Assembly: GCA_945873105.1 (NCBI GenBank)
Contig: CAMCBW010000014.1
Location: 47,856-111,855, forward strand
Reading direction: 5' to 3'
DNA: 64,000 nt
From: Tangfeifania diversioriginum
GTDB taxonomy: Bacteria > Bacteroidota > Bacteroidia > Bacteroidales > Prolixibacteraceae
Both the position numbers and the translations under genes were made by a program. Each line of letters begins with the position of its first letter. Position 1 is the first letter of the stretch. Positions 46,851 through 55,189 of this stretch are shown piece by piece. The notes beneath the pieces were generated by a model. It had not been told where the DNA came from, did not search any database, and saw only the letters and a list, made by a program, of their open reading frames with translations.

Positions 46851-48521
46851 TCATCCTATTTGAAGGATTCCCCAAGCCAGTAAAATAAGCAGTCCGACAG
46901 TCAGCCAGCCCAGGGCAAACCCTATAAGGTCTTCCCTGTAGCGGAAGAAAAAGTTATGCCAGCGTGATTTTTTGCTCCAACCCGGAAGATCCAGTAACAG
47001 GAGATCATCACCGGTCAGCTCAGCCAAAGGCTTTTTCCCGTCAGGACCCAGTTCACTGGCATCCGATTTACGCCGCATGTTGTCGAAAAAAATATCCATT
47101 TTCTCCTGCTTTTCCGGCTTAGTCAGTTTACTCACCAGAAAAAAAGCAGCAAAACCCAACCCCATTGACCAGGCAAAAGGGGTAGGTGTCCATTTGTAAA
47201 CCAAGGTTAGTTGATTGGTAAAATAAAAGTTGACAACATAATAAGTGGTTATCGATACAAGAATGGAAGCAAAAGCGCCATACCGGTTGGCTCTCTTCCA
47301 AATAATTCCACCCAGGAACATGATCCCCATAAAGGCAGCAAAAGTTTCGGTAAAAAGGAACGCATGCAATACATTTTTGATACTTAAGGCAAATACTACT
47401 GCCATCAAAGAGAGCATCAATCCGGAGATCCGACCCATCTTTAACAGTTTCTTGTCAGCAGCATTCTGATTTACATATCTTTTGTAGAAATTCTGCGTGA
47501 ACAAGGCACCAATGTTGACCATAAAATTGGAACAAGCCGACATGTTGGCAGCTACGATTGCGGCCAGCATCAGACCGGTAAGTCCGGGACCAAGCAACAT
47601 TCTGCTTCCATATCCGAAGGCCATTTCAGGATCCTTCAGCGTGACATTGTTTTTGATTACCAGGGCAGCTACTACCAGCCCAGTCAAGGCCCAACCAATG
47701 GTTACCAACCTTTTCACCATCGATCCAAAAGTCTGTCCAATTCTTCCTGACCGCTCGGAATGACCAGTGGCGCACATGGAAATCATGTGGGGTTGAGCCG
47801 TGATGCCAACAATGCCATTCAATGTCAGCATTGCCAGGGTAAATACAGTGATTCCGCTGTGGGCATTGAAAAGTTCAAAAAAATGATCAGGCAAAACCTG
47901 CTTCATTCCTGTAAATCCGTTTACCTCCTTCAATCCCAGTGGAATCAGCATCATGGAGAGCAGAATAATTAAAAAAGACTGGATAAAATCGGTATAGGCA
48001 GCCGAAACGAGTCCTCCTGCAAAACTGTAAATCATAAAGGCAGCAGTCATTGCCAGCACAACACCATTGGGGGAGATCAGGTCACCACTGGCAATAGAAA
48101 TCACCTTGGCTGCCCCCTGTAACATGGCTCCCATGTTGAATACAAAGAAAGCCACCGCAAAAATTGAATAGATCACCCCCAAATTACGGCCATAGCGGTC
48201 TTCAATAATCTCACCGATGGTTGTCCTTTCACTGCGTCGATAAAAGGGTGCGATCAGCCAATAAAATGGGGTAATCAGCATATTCTTCCACTGATACCAG
48301 ATGGTGGCAAAACCATGGGTAAAAACAGCCCCAGCTTGGGCAACAGGCATCTCAGCGTGGGTGCCGGTGCCAAAGGATTGTCCCATCATGATCCACCAGC
48401 TGAATTTACGCTCTCCCCTGAAATAATTGTCACTGGTTTTAATCCTTCTGGAGATCCACAATCCGAACAGGGTAATAGTCAGCAAGTAACCAAACAAAAT
48501 CACAAAATCAATGATAGCCAT
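46851..48521 (-). CDS. Sodium:solute symporter (SSS family)
   Basis: 556 residues with about 13 membrane segments, beginning 'MAIIDFVILFGYLLTITLFG'. SSS features are 'SDNYFRGERKFSWWIMMGQS', 'SFAGGLVSAAYTDFIQSFLI' (the sodium-symporter signature region) and 'LMLAAIVAANMSACSNFMVN'. It imports an organic solute with Na+ at the inner membrane. It follows nagB and nagA on the same strand (112 bp gap), which suggests an amino-sugar such as GlcNAc or a related compound. That is inference from context. Confidence 0.88.
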   Translation of the reverse strand: MAIIDFVILFGYLLTITLFGLWISRRIKTSDNYFRGERKFSWWIMMGQSFGTGTHAEMPVAQAGAVFTHGFATIWYQWKNMLITPFYWLIAPFYRRSERTTIGEIIEDRYGRNLGVIYSIFAVAFFVFNMGAMLQGAAKVISIASGDLISPNGVVLAMTAAFMIYSFAGGLVSAAYTDFIQSFLIILLSMMLIPLGLKEVNGFTGMKQVLPDHFFELFNAHSGITVFTLAMLTLNGIVGITAQPHMISMCATGHSERSGRIGQTFGSMVKRLVTIGWALTGLVVAALVIKNNVTLKDPEMAFGYGSRMLLGPGLTGLMLAAIVAANMSACSNFMVNIGALFTQNFYKRYVNQNAADKKLLKMGRISGLMLSLMAVVFALSIKNVLHAFLFTETFAAFMGIMFLGGIIWKRANRYGAFASILVSITTYYVVNFYFTNQLTLVYKWTPTPFAWSMGLGFAAFFLVSKLTKPEKQEKMDIFFDNMRRKSDASELGPDGKKPLAELTGDDLLLLDLPGWSKKSRWHNFFFRYREDLIGFALGWLTVGLLILLAWGILQIG

Positions 48522-48600
48522 AGTATAGTTAGTTGAAAATAAATAGCTTGTATCAAATCAACATGAAAATTCAAAACCTCCAAGGATGAATAAAAGAACT

Positions 48601-48627
48601 AATTCGCAATTCGTAATTCGTAATTCT
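48601..48627. repeat. AATTCGTA microrepeat
   Basis: AATTCGCAATTCGTAATTCG followed by TAATTCT gives three and a half 9-bp units between nagA and the symporter gene. It is another example of the 8-10 bp degenerate repeats at gene borders in this window. Confidence 0.7.
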
Positions 48628-48633
48628 AAATAA

Positions 48634-49785
48634 TTATTCCTCAAATACCAACTTCCCGGCTACGAACGTTTTTTGAACCCTTAAAACTCCTTCATTGAAA
48701 GCCAGCAATACCATATCAGCCCGCTTACCCGGAAGCAGTGCTCCGCGATCCTCCCATCCAAAAACCTTCGCCACATTCCCGGATGCCATATTGATCGCCT
48801 CCCCCAGGGTACAACCCGTAAAACGAACCATGTTTTCAACACCCTTCAAAAGCGGCAACGAAGCCCCGGCAAGGAGATCCTGGTCAGCACTTTTCAGCAT
48901 TCCATCTTCTGTCAGAACAACCGGAGCCCCGGCAAAATGGTACCTCCCGGCAGGCATACTGGCAAGATAAGTAATATCGGAAGTTAGAATCAATCGTTCA
49001 GCACCCTTCACTTTCAGGAAGACCATCAGCTCCTCAGGAGTCAAGTGATGGCCGTCGGCTATCACGGTAGGGATCAGTTGGTCATAAGCCAATTGCGGCC
49101 AAATAGGATTGTTGTGGCGGTGGATCATGTTGGCACAACCATTCCCTAGATGCGTAGATAGTGTTAATCCTTCCTCACAGGCTCTGCGAATAAGCGAACT
49201 TCCAGCATCGGAGTGCCCCATCGCAACCACCATCCCGTTCAATTTACAATGGCGGATCATCACCATTGCCCCCTCCAATTCAGGTGCGATGGTGAGTTGC
49301 AAGATTTTTCCTTTTGCAGCTTCCTGGTAAGCTATCATCGCTGCCAAATCGGGTAATGAGAGCTGATCCTCCCTGTGGCATCCCCTGAACCCAGCAAGTT
49401 TGGAAAGCCATGGACCCTCCAGGTGAAATCCGGGAACAGATTGCTGAACAGTTGCATCTGACAGGGCATCTGCCAATACCCTGAAGTTGCGAATCAGATT
49501 ATGCGGAGTATTGGTAACCAAAGTCGGAAGGTAGGAAGTGACTCCAGTTTTCCACATGGAGATGGTAGCTTTCAGGATATCCTCCACCCGGAGCTCTTCC
49601 CCTGAAAAATCGACACCTGCGTAACCATTTACCTGGTTGTCAATCAAGCCGGGGGCCACCATGAATATTGGTGCTGACGAACCAGTCTTGTCCAATTCAC
49701 TGACCGCCGAAATAATTCCGTTCTCCACATCAATCCTAACTGGATGAAGAGTCTCATAGTGAATCGCTTCCAGCGAAAAAGTCAT
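48634..49785 (-). CDS. nagA: N-acetylglucosamine-6-phosphate deacetylase
   Basis: 383 residues, the usual size. It removes acetate from GlcNAc-6-P. Motifs are 'VAPGLIDNQVNGYAGVDF', 'GFHLEGPWLSKLAGFRGC' (metal-binding Glu), 'VVAMGHSDAGSSLIRRACEE', 'STHLGNGCANMIHRHNNPIW' and 'ILTSDITYLASMP' (catalytic Asp). It overlaps nagB by 4 bp (ATGA), so the two are translationally coupled. Confidence 0.95.
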   Translation of the reverse strand: MTFSLEAIHYETLHPVRIDVENGIISAVSELDKTGSSAPIFMVAPGLIDNQVNGYAGVDFSGEELRVEDILKATISMWKTGVTSYLPTLVTNTPHNLIRNFRVLADALSDATVQQSVPGFHLEGPWLSKLAGFRGCHREDQLSLPDLAAMIAYQEAAKGKILQLTIAPELEGAMVMIRHCKLNGMVVAMGHSDAGSSLIRRACEEGLTLSTHLGNGCANMIHRHNNPIWPQLAYDQLIPTVIADGHHLTPEELMVFLKVKGAERLILTSDITYLASMPAGRYHFAGAPVVLTEDGMLKSADQDLLAGASLPLLKGVENMVRFTGCTLGEAINMASGNVAKVFGWEDRGALLPGKRADMVLLAFNEGVLRVQKTFVAGKLVFEE

Positions 49786-50516
49786 AATTTTACGATTTTG
49801 GCGGCCGAATGATCATCCAAAAAAAGATGCCAGTCAGGATGTTGTTTCAACATGGTCGCCGGCACCAGGTTGGTGAGATCATTGAGCATTGTCATCGCTA
49901 TGGCTTCGGATTTGACCAGATGAGGGACAGCGGAGATGATGATCCTGCACTTCATAATCTGATGGACACTCATCGAAATGGCTGTCCTTGGCACAGCCTC
50001 AAGCGAAGGGAACCAACCTTCATTGACCTGTTGCAATTTGCATCGCTCATCCAGCTCCACCACAATATATGGCTCATGGGTTTCAAAATCAGCAGGTGGA
50101 TCATTGAAAGCAATGTGACCATTTTCTCCGATCCCAATCAAACCGACGTCAATGGGTTTCTTCAAAATCTCCAACGAGAGTTGTGCAATATGGGCAGCTA
50201 CATCCCCACTCCCATCTACGGGATAAAATCCCTTTGCAGGGATCCTGTTGATGAAACGTTCGTACAAGTATTTGCGAAAACTGGCTGGATGGGTCTGGTC
50301 CAATCCGATGTATTCGTCGAGATGAAAAATCTCTACGCAACTCCAATCCACACTGCTTTCTGCCAGCGCAGCAAGTGTCTCAAACTGGGAGCTGCCAGTC
50401 GAAACCAATAAACGGGCCTCCCCCTTCTCAAGAATAGCCTCTGTTAATTTAGTGGCAGCCAATGAAGCTGCTCTTTCCCCCAGCATAGAAGGTGTAGCAG
50501 AAATGTTGATGTTCAT
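49782..50516 (-). CDS. nagB: Glucosamine-6-phosphate deaminase
   Basis: 244 residues. It turns GlcN-6-P into fructose-6-P and ammonia. Motifs are 'LVSTGSSQFETLAAL', 'IFHLDEYIGLDQTHPASFR' and 'GLIGIGENGHIAFNDPPADF' with the catalytic His. It is the first gene of the nagB-nagA-symporter run. The leader is unusual: an AGTGCCTA-family repeat ends only ~3 bp before the ATG, so the ribosome-binding region is repeat sequence. Confidence 0.94.
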   Translation of the reverse strand: MNINISATPSMLGERAASLAATKLTEAILEKGEARLLVSTGSSQFETLAALAESSVDWSCVEIFHLDEYIGLDQTHPASFRKYLYERFINRIPAKGFYPVDGSGDVAAHIAQLSLEILKKPIDVGLIGIGENGHIAFNDPPADFETHEPYIVVELDERCKLQQVNEGWFPSLEAVPRTAISMSVHQIMKCRIIISAVPHLVKSEAIAMTMLNDLTNLVPATMLKQHPDWHLFLDDHSAAKIVKL

Positions 50517-50519
50517 GAT

Positions 50520-50699
50520 AAAAGTGCCTAAAGTGAACTAAAGTGCCTAAAGTTAGTCATTTGACAGAATTCCGCAATTTAGAAGTGCCTAAAGTGAACT
50601 AAAGTGCCTAGAGTGCCTAAAGTTATAGACTCCAAGCGAATCACGATTATTTCGAAGTACTCTAGGCACTTTAAATACTTAAGGCACTCTAGGCACTTG
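50520..50699. repeat. Extended AGTGCCTA-family repeat between nagB and metK
   Basis: There are two left-type arms (50520-50555 and 50584-50621) and one right-type arm (50660-50699). The second left arm and the right arm flank a ~38 bp spacer with AGACTCCAAGCGAATCACGA. The right end supplies the TTG of the metK -33 element. Confidence 0.85.
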
Positions 50700-50727
50700 T
50701 ATATTAAATGAAATAAGTATAAATTTG
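50697..50727 (+). promoter_or_regulatory. metK promoter
   Basis: The -33 TTG at 50697-50699 and the -7 TAAATTTG at 50720-50727 are separated by 20 bp, the ideal arrangement for the Bacteroidota housekeeping sigma factor. The predicted transcription start falls at the first bases of the riboswitch stem. Confidence 0.65.
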
Positions 50728-50783
50728 CACCGTGGACGGATTTGATTGATTGCAACCACGGAAAAAAATGCTAAAACAAAGTG
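50728..50783 (+). promoter_or_regulatory. SAM-II-like (SAM-alpha) riboswitch upstream of metK
   Basis: A perfect 6-bp stem CCGTGG (50730-50735) / CCACGG (50756-50761) encloses a loop with GGATTTGATTGATTGCAA. An A-run and ATGCTAAAACAAAG follow. The order stem, GATTTG, ATTGCAA next to the 3' strand, then AAATGCTAAAA is the known layout of the SAM-II pseudoknot. TTTG of the loop can pair with CAAA of the 3' segment. S-adenosylmethionine binding would be expected to reduce metK expression. The distance from aptamer to ATG (~80 nt) is longer than in typical SAM-II leaders. Confidence 0.75.
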
Positions 50784-50863
50784 TATTGACTTCCCCTTCA
50801 ATCATCCATCCCACTTAGTTTTTCATCCGTCATGCCAAAAACGTGACACTAAATTTTACAACT

Positions 50864-52120
50864 ATGGGATATTTATTTACCTCAGAATCAGTATCAGAAG
50901 GTCATCCGGACAAAGTCGCGGATCAGATTTCGGATGCAGTATTGGATGAGTTCCTTGCATACGATCCTAAATCAAAAGTGGCCTGCGAAACATTGGTCAC
51001 CACAGGTCAGGTGATACTGGCCGGCGAAATCAAATCTGAAACCTATGTGGATGTGCGTGAAGTCGCACGTGGCGTTATCAACCGGATTGGCTATACCAAA
51101 GCTGAATACCAGTTCGACGGAGACTCCTGCGGTGTGCTGACGGCCCTTCACGAGCAATCTCCCGACATCAACAGGGGAGTAGAAAGGGCTGAACTGGAGA
51201 ACCAGGGAGCCGGAGATCAAGGTATGATGTTCGGTTATGCCTGCAGCGAAACCGACAATTTCATGCCTTTGCCACTTGAATTGGCCCATGCCTTGCTCAA
51301 GGAACTTGCCAAAATCCGCAAGGCAGGCAAGGAGATGACCTACCTCCGTCCGGATGCCAAATCGCAGGTGACCATCGAATACGACGACAACAACCAGCCG
51401 CTTAAAGTGCATACCATCGTCGTTTCTACCCAGCACGATGACTTTGATGCAGATGATGTCAGGATGTTGGCCAAAATCAAGGAGGATGTTCAGAATATTC
51501 TGATTCCAGCTACCAAGGCAGTCCTGCCATTGCGCATCCAGAAACTCTTCGAAGCCGGATACATCCTGCATGTCAACCCTACCGGGAAGTTCGTAATCGG
51601 CGGACCTCACGGAGACAGCGGCCTGACGGGTCGCAAAATCATTGTTGACACTTACGGTGGACGCGGTGCGCATGGAGGAGGAGCCTTCTCCGGAAAAGAT
51701 CCATCAAAGGTTGACCGGTCAGCGGCCTATGCCGCCCGGCATATTGCCAAAAATATGGTGGCAGCAGGAGTTGCCGGAGAAATGCTTGTCCAGCTGGCTT
51801 ATGCCATTGGCGTTGCTCAACCTGTTAACATCTATGTCAATACCTACGGATCATCGAAAATTGGTTTGCACGACAACGAAATAGCAGACAAAATCAATGC
51901 CCTTTTCGACCTCCGTCCCTATGCCATCGAGCAGCGCTTGAAATTGCGCAATCCGATTTACGAAGAGAGCGCATCTTATGGCCACATGGGTCGTACTCCG
52001 CGCACCATCCTCAAAAAATTCGAGTCAGCCTATTTTGGAAACAGGGAAATAGAGGTTGAGCTTTTTACCTGGGAAAAACTCGATTATGTCGACAAAATCA
52101 AATCAGCTTTCGGTATGTAG
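50864..52120 (+). CDS. metK: S-adenosylmethionine synthetase
   Basis: 418 residues from the ATG at 50864. A GTG at 50843 would add seven residues before the conserved start. It makes SAM from methionine and ATP in the cytoplasm. Motifs are '[20 protein letters not shown]', '[20 protein letters not shown]', '[20 protein letters not shown]' and '[20 protein letters not shown]' (P-loop-like). The leader has a promoter and SAM-II-like riboswitch, and a strong terminator follows. Confidence 0.97.
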   Translation: MGYLFTSESVSEGHPDKVADQISDAVLDEFLAYDPKSKVACETLVTTGQVILAGEIKSETYVDVREVARGVINRIGYTKAEYQFDGDSCGVLTALHEQSPDINRGVERAELENQGAGDQGMMFGYACSETDNFMPLPLELAHALLKELAKIRKAGKEMTYLRPDAKSQVTIEYDDNNQPLKVHTIVVSTQHDDFDADDVRMLAKIKEDVQNILIPATKAVLPLRIQKLFEAGYILHVNPTGKFVIGGPHGDSGLTGRKIIVDTYGGRGAHGGGAFSGKDPSKVDRSAAYAARHIAKNMVAAGVAGEMLVQLAYAIGVAQPVNIYVNTYGSSKIGLHDNEIADKINALFDLRPYAIEQRLKLRNPIYEESASYGHMGRTPRTILKKFESAYFGNREIEVELFTWEKLDYVDKIKSAFGM

Positions 52121-52143
52121 TAAGCTGATTATCTAGAAATAAG

Positions 52144-52182
52144 AAGTCCCATTGCATTGGTTTGCAGTGGGACTTTCTTTTT
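52144..52182 (+). terminator. Intrinsic terminator of metK
   Basis: AAGTCCCATTGCA and TGCAGTGGGACTT form a 13-bp stem with one G-T pair around a short loop. TCTTTTT follows. It lies 24 bp after the metK stop. Confidence 0.9.
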
Positions 52183-52239
52183 GAAATCCCTTCTTTTTTC
52201 TCCTTTTTTTGGTGTAACTTATGGTAATATATTGAGATA

Positions 52240-52268
52240 GTGCCCCCAAGTCACGAAGACACAAAGTT
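52240..52268 (+). repeat. Left flank of GxxExxY cassette 1
   Basis: CCAAGTCACGAAGACACAAA followed by G consists of 8-bp units of the form AAGNCACR pointing into the cassette. The inverted counterpart is at 52708-52738. Confidence 0.7.
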
Positions 52269-52297
52269 AAACTGTAAAGAATTATAAAACATCAATA

Positions 52298-52702
52298 ATG
52301 AATCAAACTAAAACTTTCATACCTATCACAAAAGAAGAGGAGGTGATTGGTAAGGCAATTGTAAATGCCGCATACCAGGTTCACAAGGAATTGGGACCTG
52401 GTTTATTGGAAAAGGTTTATGAAGTTTGCTTCTGTCATTTATTATCACAAGCTGGTTTTTGCGTTCAGCGACAAATTAATGTTCCAATTGTCTTTAGAAA
52501 CACTGTTTTTAAAGATGGACTCAGATTAGATGTGATGGTTAATAACTTAGTAATTTGTGAATTAAAAGCAGTAGATAGTGTTAATCCTGTCTGGGAAGCA
52601 CAAATTCTGAGTCATTTAAAGCTGACAGGTAAAAGGCTTGGATACCTTATTAATTTCAATGTGCCACTTATGAAAGAAGGGATAGATCGATTCGTTCTTT
52701 AA
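52298..52702 (+). CDS. GxxExxY protein (PD-(D/E)XK-like fold), copy 1
   Basis: 134 residues. The family name motif appears as 'GPGLLEKVYEVCFCHLL', preceded by 'IGKAIVNAAYQVHKEL'. Nuclease-fold residues are the Asp in 'DGLRLDVMVNN' and Glu-x-Lys in 'LVICELKAVDSV'. The C-terminal motif is 'RLGYLINFNVPLMKEGIDRF'. The family has a predicted PD-(D/E)XK nuclease fold, but its function is unknown. A second copy (53932-54303) is ~35-40% identical by eye. Both copies are bracketed by inward-facing short repeats, which suggests a mobile or replaceable cassette. Confidence 0.9.
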   Translation: MNQTKTFIPITKEEEVIGKAIVNAAYQVHKELGPGLLEKVYEVCFCHLLSQAGFCVQRQINVPIVFRNTVFKDGLRLDVMVNNLVICELKAVDSVNPVWEAQILSHLKLTGKRLGYLINFNVPLMKEGIDRFVL

Positions 52703-52707
52703 GAATC

Positions 52708-52738
52708 CTTGTGCCTTAGTGGCTTTGTGGCTTCAACA
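52708..52738 (-). repeat. Right flank of GxxExxY cassette 1
   Basis: The reverse complement reads GAAGCCACAAAGCCACTAAG then GCACAAGG: three 8-bp AAGNCACN units in inverted orientation to the left flank. Confidence 0.7.
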
Positions 52739-52768
52739 TTCAACTTTGATAATTTGGTGTCTTTAAGA

Positions 52769-53074
52769 ATGGAACTACAAGTAATTCAAAACAAGATTCA
52801 TGAGGTCAGAAGTCAGAGAGTAATGATGGATTACAACCATGCGGAGATGTATGGAGTAGATACAAGAAGCCCGAAGCAGGCTGCAAAAAGGAATGAAAGC
52901 CGATTTCCTGCGGATTTTATGTTTGAATTTTCAAGAGATGAATGGGAAAGTTTGATATCACAAAATGTGATACCAAACCGCGGTAGCAATCGATTTCTAC
53001 CAGGCTCTACAGGAATTGACTGTCAAAAAGGCAATTCCTCGAGAAGCCGCAGGCTATCTTGCTGGCATCAATAA
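52769..53074 (+). pseudogene. Truncated ORF6N-domain (KilA-N-like) protein
   Basis: From the ATG at 52769 the frame reads 'MELQVIQNKIHEVRSQRVMM' and 'RNESRFPADFMFEFSRDEWE', which matches the N-terminal ORF6N DNA-binding domain. The segment after 'DYNHAEMYGVDTRSPKQA' is close to the family's 'DxxLAELYGVxTKxLNxA'. After 'LISQNVIPNRG' the family sequence stops and a tail without resemblance follows, so the gene is broken. In another frame, 52971-53072, a peptide 'AIDFYQALQELTVKKAIPRE' ending in a stop is open, which looks like the end of an unrelated gene joined here. Confidence 0.7.
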
Positions 53075-53090
53075 TGTATAGACTAAACAT

Positions 53091-53151
53091 TTCAAACATT
53101 TCAAACATTTCAAACATTTCAAACATTTCAAACATTTCAAACATTTCAAAC
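53091..53151 (+). repeat. Seven tandem copies of TTTCAAACA just upstream of comF
   Basis: These are the same 9-bp unit as at 40370-40422. The last unit ends 7 bp before the comF ATG, so the array fills the place where a ribosome-binding site would be. Confidence 0.9.
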
Positions 53152-53158
53152 AATATAT

Positions 53159-53839
53159 ATGCTTCTTGATGATTTCCTCTCCCTCTTCTATCCTTCTCTC
53201 TGCGCTGGCTGTCAAACAGCACTGGTAAGGGGAGAAGCGGTGATTTGCCTCGAATGTATGTCCGATTTGCCCAAGACCGGATATGAAAAAATTCCTGAAA
53301 ATCCAGTTGCCCAATTGTTCTGGGGAAGAGTCGAAATCTGCATGGGAACCTCCTTCTGCTCATTTGACAAAGGGGGTATCATGCAACACCTGATGCACCA
53401 GCTCAAATACAAGGGATCGACCGAGGTAGGGGAAAAACTGGGAGAGCTGTTTGGAATCGTCTTGAACCAAGCTGCACCCTACCGGGAAATTGAACTCCTG
53501 GTTCCGGTTCCCCTCCATCCGAAAAGAGAACACAAAAGGGGTTACAACCAGAGTGAGGTAATCGCAAAAGGAATCTCAGCGGCCATGGCGATTCCGCTGG
53601 TGACGGGAAATCTTATCAGGAACCGCTATTCCAATACCCAGACCAACAAGGGAAGGTTCGAACGATGGGAAAATGTGAAGGAGTTGTTTGGCGTTAAAAA
53701 TCCGGAAGTATTCGAGGGCAAACACCTTATGCTAATCGATGATGTGGTCACAACCGGTTCTACCCTCGAAGCTTGCGCACAGGTTTTGCTGAAAATCCCG
53801 GGCACAAGGGTGAGTATTGCAACACTGGCCTGTGCATGA
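53159..53839 (+). CDS. comF: ComF family phosphoribosyltransferase-like protein
   Basis: 226 residues. An N-terminal zinc-ribbon-like part has cysteines in 'LFYPSLCAGCQ' and 'VICLECMSDL'. Then comes 'HQLKYKGSTEVGEKLG', the conserved 'LLVPVPLHPKREHKRGYNQS' and the PRPP-binding loop 'HLMLIDDVVTTGSTLEACA'. ComF is linked to DNA uptake in naturally competent bacteria, and the enzymatic reaction is not settled. The length is normal. Confidence 0.93.
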   Translation: MLLDDFLSLFYPSLCAGCQTALVRGEAVICLECMSDLPKTGYEKIPENPVAQLFWGRVEICMGTSFCSFDKGGIMQHLMHQLKYKGSTEVGEKLGELFGIVLNQAAPYREIELLVPVPLHPKREHKRGYNQSEVIAKGISAAMAIPLVTGNLIRNRYSNTQTNKGRFERWENVKELFGVKNPEVFEGKHLMLIDDVVTTGSTLEACAQVLLKIPGTRVSIATLACA

Positions 53840-53845
53840 AAATAA

Positions 53846-53900
53846 ACGCAGAGATACACAAAGCAAAATCTTAATAATAAAGGTCACAGAGAACACGAGA
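53846..53900 (+). repeat. Left flank of GxxExxY cassette 2
   Basis: ACGCAGAGATACACAAAG and GGTCACAGAGAACACGAGA consist of CACAGAG/CACRRAG heptamers spaced by two bases, pointing into the cassette. Confidence 0.65.
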
Positions 53901-53931
53901 TTAATAAATTAATCTCTCAAAGTATAGTCAT

Positions 53932-54303
53932 ATGGACACAAATAAGATTACTTCAGAAATAATTGGTATCGCAATCAATGTACACAGAGCGCTTGGCCCA
54001 GGTCTTTTAGAATCAGCTTATGAAGAGGGTTTAGCTTCAGACTTAAAGAATGCAGGATTAAAAATTGAGAGGCAAAAGCCTGTGCCAGTCTTTTACAAAG
54101 ATATCAAACTAAAATGTGGGTATAGAATTGATATTCTAGTTGAAGATGAAGTGATTATTGAATTAAAATCTGTCGAGCAACTTGCTCCAATTCATGATGC
54201 TCAAATGTTGACCTATTTGAAGTTCTCAAACAAGAAAATTGGTTTGTTGATAAATTTTAATGTCATTCTGCTCAAGAATGGGATAAAGAGATTCATTCAT
54301 TAG
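53932..54303 (+). CDS. GxxExxY protein (PD-(D/E)XK-like fold), copy 2
   Basis: 123 residues. Motifs are 'IGIAINVHRALGPGLLESAY', 'YRIDILVEDEVIIELKSVEQ' (nuclease-fold Asp and Glu-x-Lys) and 'KIGLLINFNVILLKNGIKRF'. It is the same family as copy 1 but clearly diverged, so they are not a recent duplication. Its flanks use CACAGAG units where copy 1 uses CACRAAG. The function is unknown. Confidence 0.9.
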   Translation: MDTNKITSEIIGIAINVHRALGPGLLESAYEEGLASDLKNAGLKIERQKPVPVFYKDIKLKCGYRIDILVEDEVIIELKSVEQLAPIHDAQMLTYLKFSNKKIGLLINFNVILLKNGIKRFIH

Positions 54304-54343
54304 CAATGCTTTGCGGGGCTTTATCACAGAGTAAATATTTAAT

Positions 54344-54393
54344 CCTCTGTGATCTTTCTTATTTAATTGTTCTCTGTGTACTCTGTGTCCCTT
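54344..54393 (-). repeat. Right flank of GxxExxY cassette 2, overlapping the ubiX 3' end
   Basis: The reverse complement reads GGGACACAGAGTACACAGAG then AACAATTAAATAAG and AAAGATCACAGAGG, inverted relative to the left flank. The ubiX stop codon and the last ~10 codons are read from it. Confidence 0.7.
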
Positions 54394-54955
54394 CTTGTCC
54401 CCAGCGATACCCCTCATGATCAATCCCAGCCAAATTCAGGACCCTGTTCACGACCGTATCTATCAACTCCTCCATGTTTGCCGGTAAACTGTAAAAAGAG
54501 GGTGTTGCAGGAGCGATGATTGCTCCTGCTTCGGTAAGGGTCACCATGTTCCTCAGATGGATCAGGTTGTAGGGCATCTCACGGGGCACGACAATCAATT
54601 TGCCCCGCTCCTTTAACATGACATCAGCAGCCCTGGTAATCAAATCATCAGAAACCCCGGATGCGATCCTGCCAAGGGTACCCATCGAACAGGGAAGGAT
54701 GATCATGGTGTCGTATCCTGATGATCCTGAAGCAAATGGTGCATAAAAATCATTCGGTTCGAACAAAGGGAAAGGGAAAGTAGTTTTATCAACCATCTCT
54801 TTCAATTCGTAGTTCCAGATGGCTCCGGCATTCTTCGAAAAGACGACAGAGCAAGCATCCATTTGAGCTGCATGTAATTTCAATTTCTCCAGCAACCGTC
54901 TGGCGTACACAGACCCGCTGGCTCCTGTAATGGCTACTACAATTTTCCTTCCCAT
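54359..54955 (-). CDS. ubiX: Flavin prenyltransferase UbiX
   Basis: 198 residues. Motifs are 'KIVVAITGASGSVYARRLLE' (flavin/phosphate loop), 'FASGSSGYDTMIILPCSMGT' and 'KLIVVPREMPYNLIHLRNMV'. It attaches a dimethylallyl group to FMN to make the cofactor of UbiD-type decarboxylases. No ubiD is in the window. The C-terminal 'EGTQSTQRTIK' is encoded by the CACAGAG repeat flank of the GxxExxY cassette and is not expected in the family. Confidence 0.93.
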   Translation of the reverse strand: MGRKIVVAITGASGSVYARRLLEKLKLHAAQMDACSVVFSKNAGAIWNYELKEMVDKTTFPFPLFEPNDFYAPFASGSSGYDTMIILPCSMGTLGRIASGVSDDLITRAADVMLKERGKLIVVPREMPYNLIHLRNMVTLTEAGAIIAPATPSFYSLPANMEELIDTVVNRVLNLAGIDHEGYRWGQEGTQSTQRTIK

Positions 54956-55189
54956 ATCAATTTTTTATCAAGCTTTATCTCGTGTAACTCCTCATCCGGC
55001 AATTGACCTCTTAACCGTAAGATACAATTTTTATACTTCCTGTAACTCCGTGAATCAACTTGTTTCTCTGCGCAATTTTTCCTACGTTAAATTAACCCTA
55101 ATTTTATTACGAAAGGGTCAGTGGTTTGTTAAACTTTTACCTCTGAAATGCTATTTTTATGCCAACTGAACAATCATAATTCAAACAGA

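Noticed and set aside
53091..53151. CRISPR-like or regulatory iteron array for replication
   Set aside because: The 9-bp unit has no spacers, there is no replication initiator gene nearby, and it stands directly before a housekeeping-type gene.
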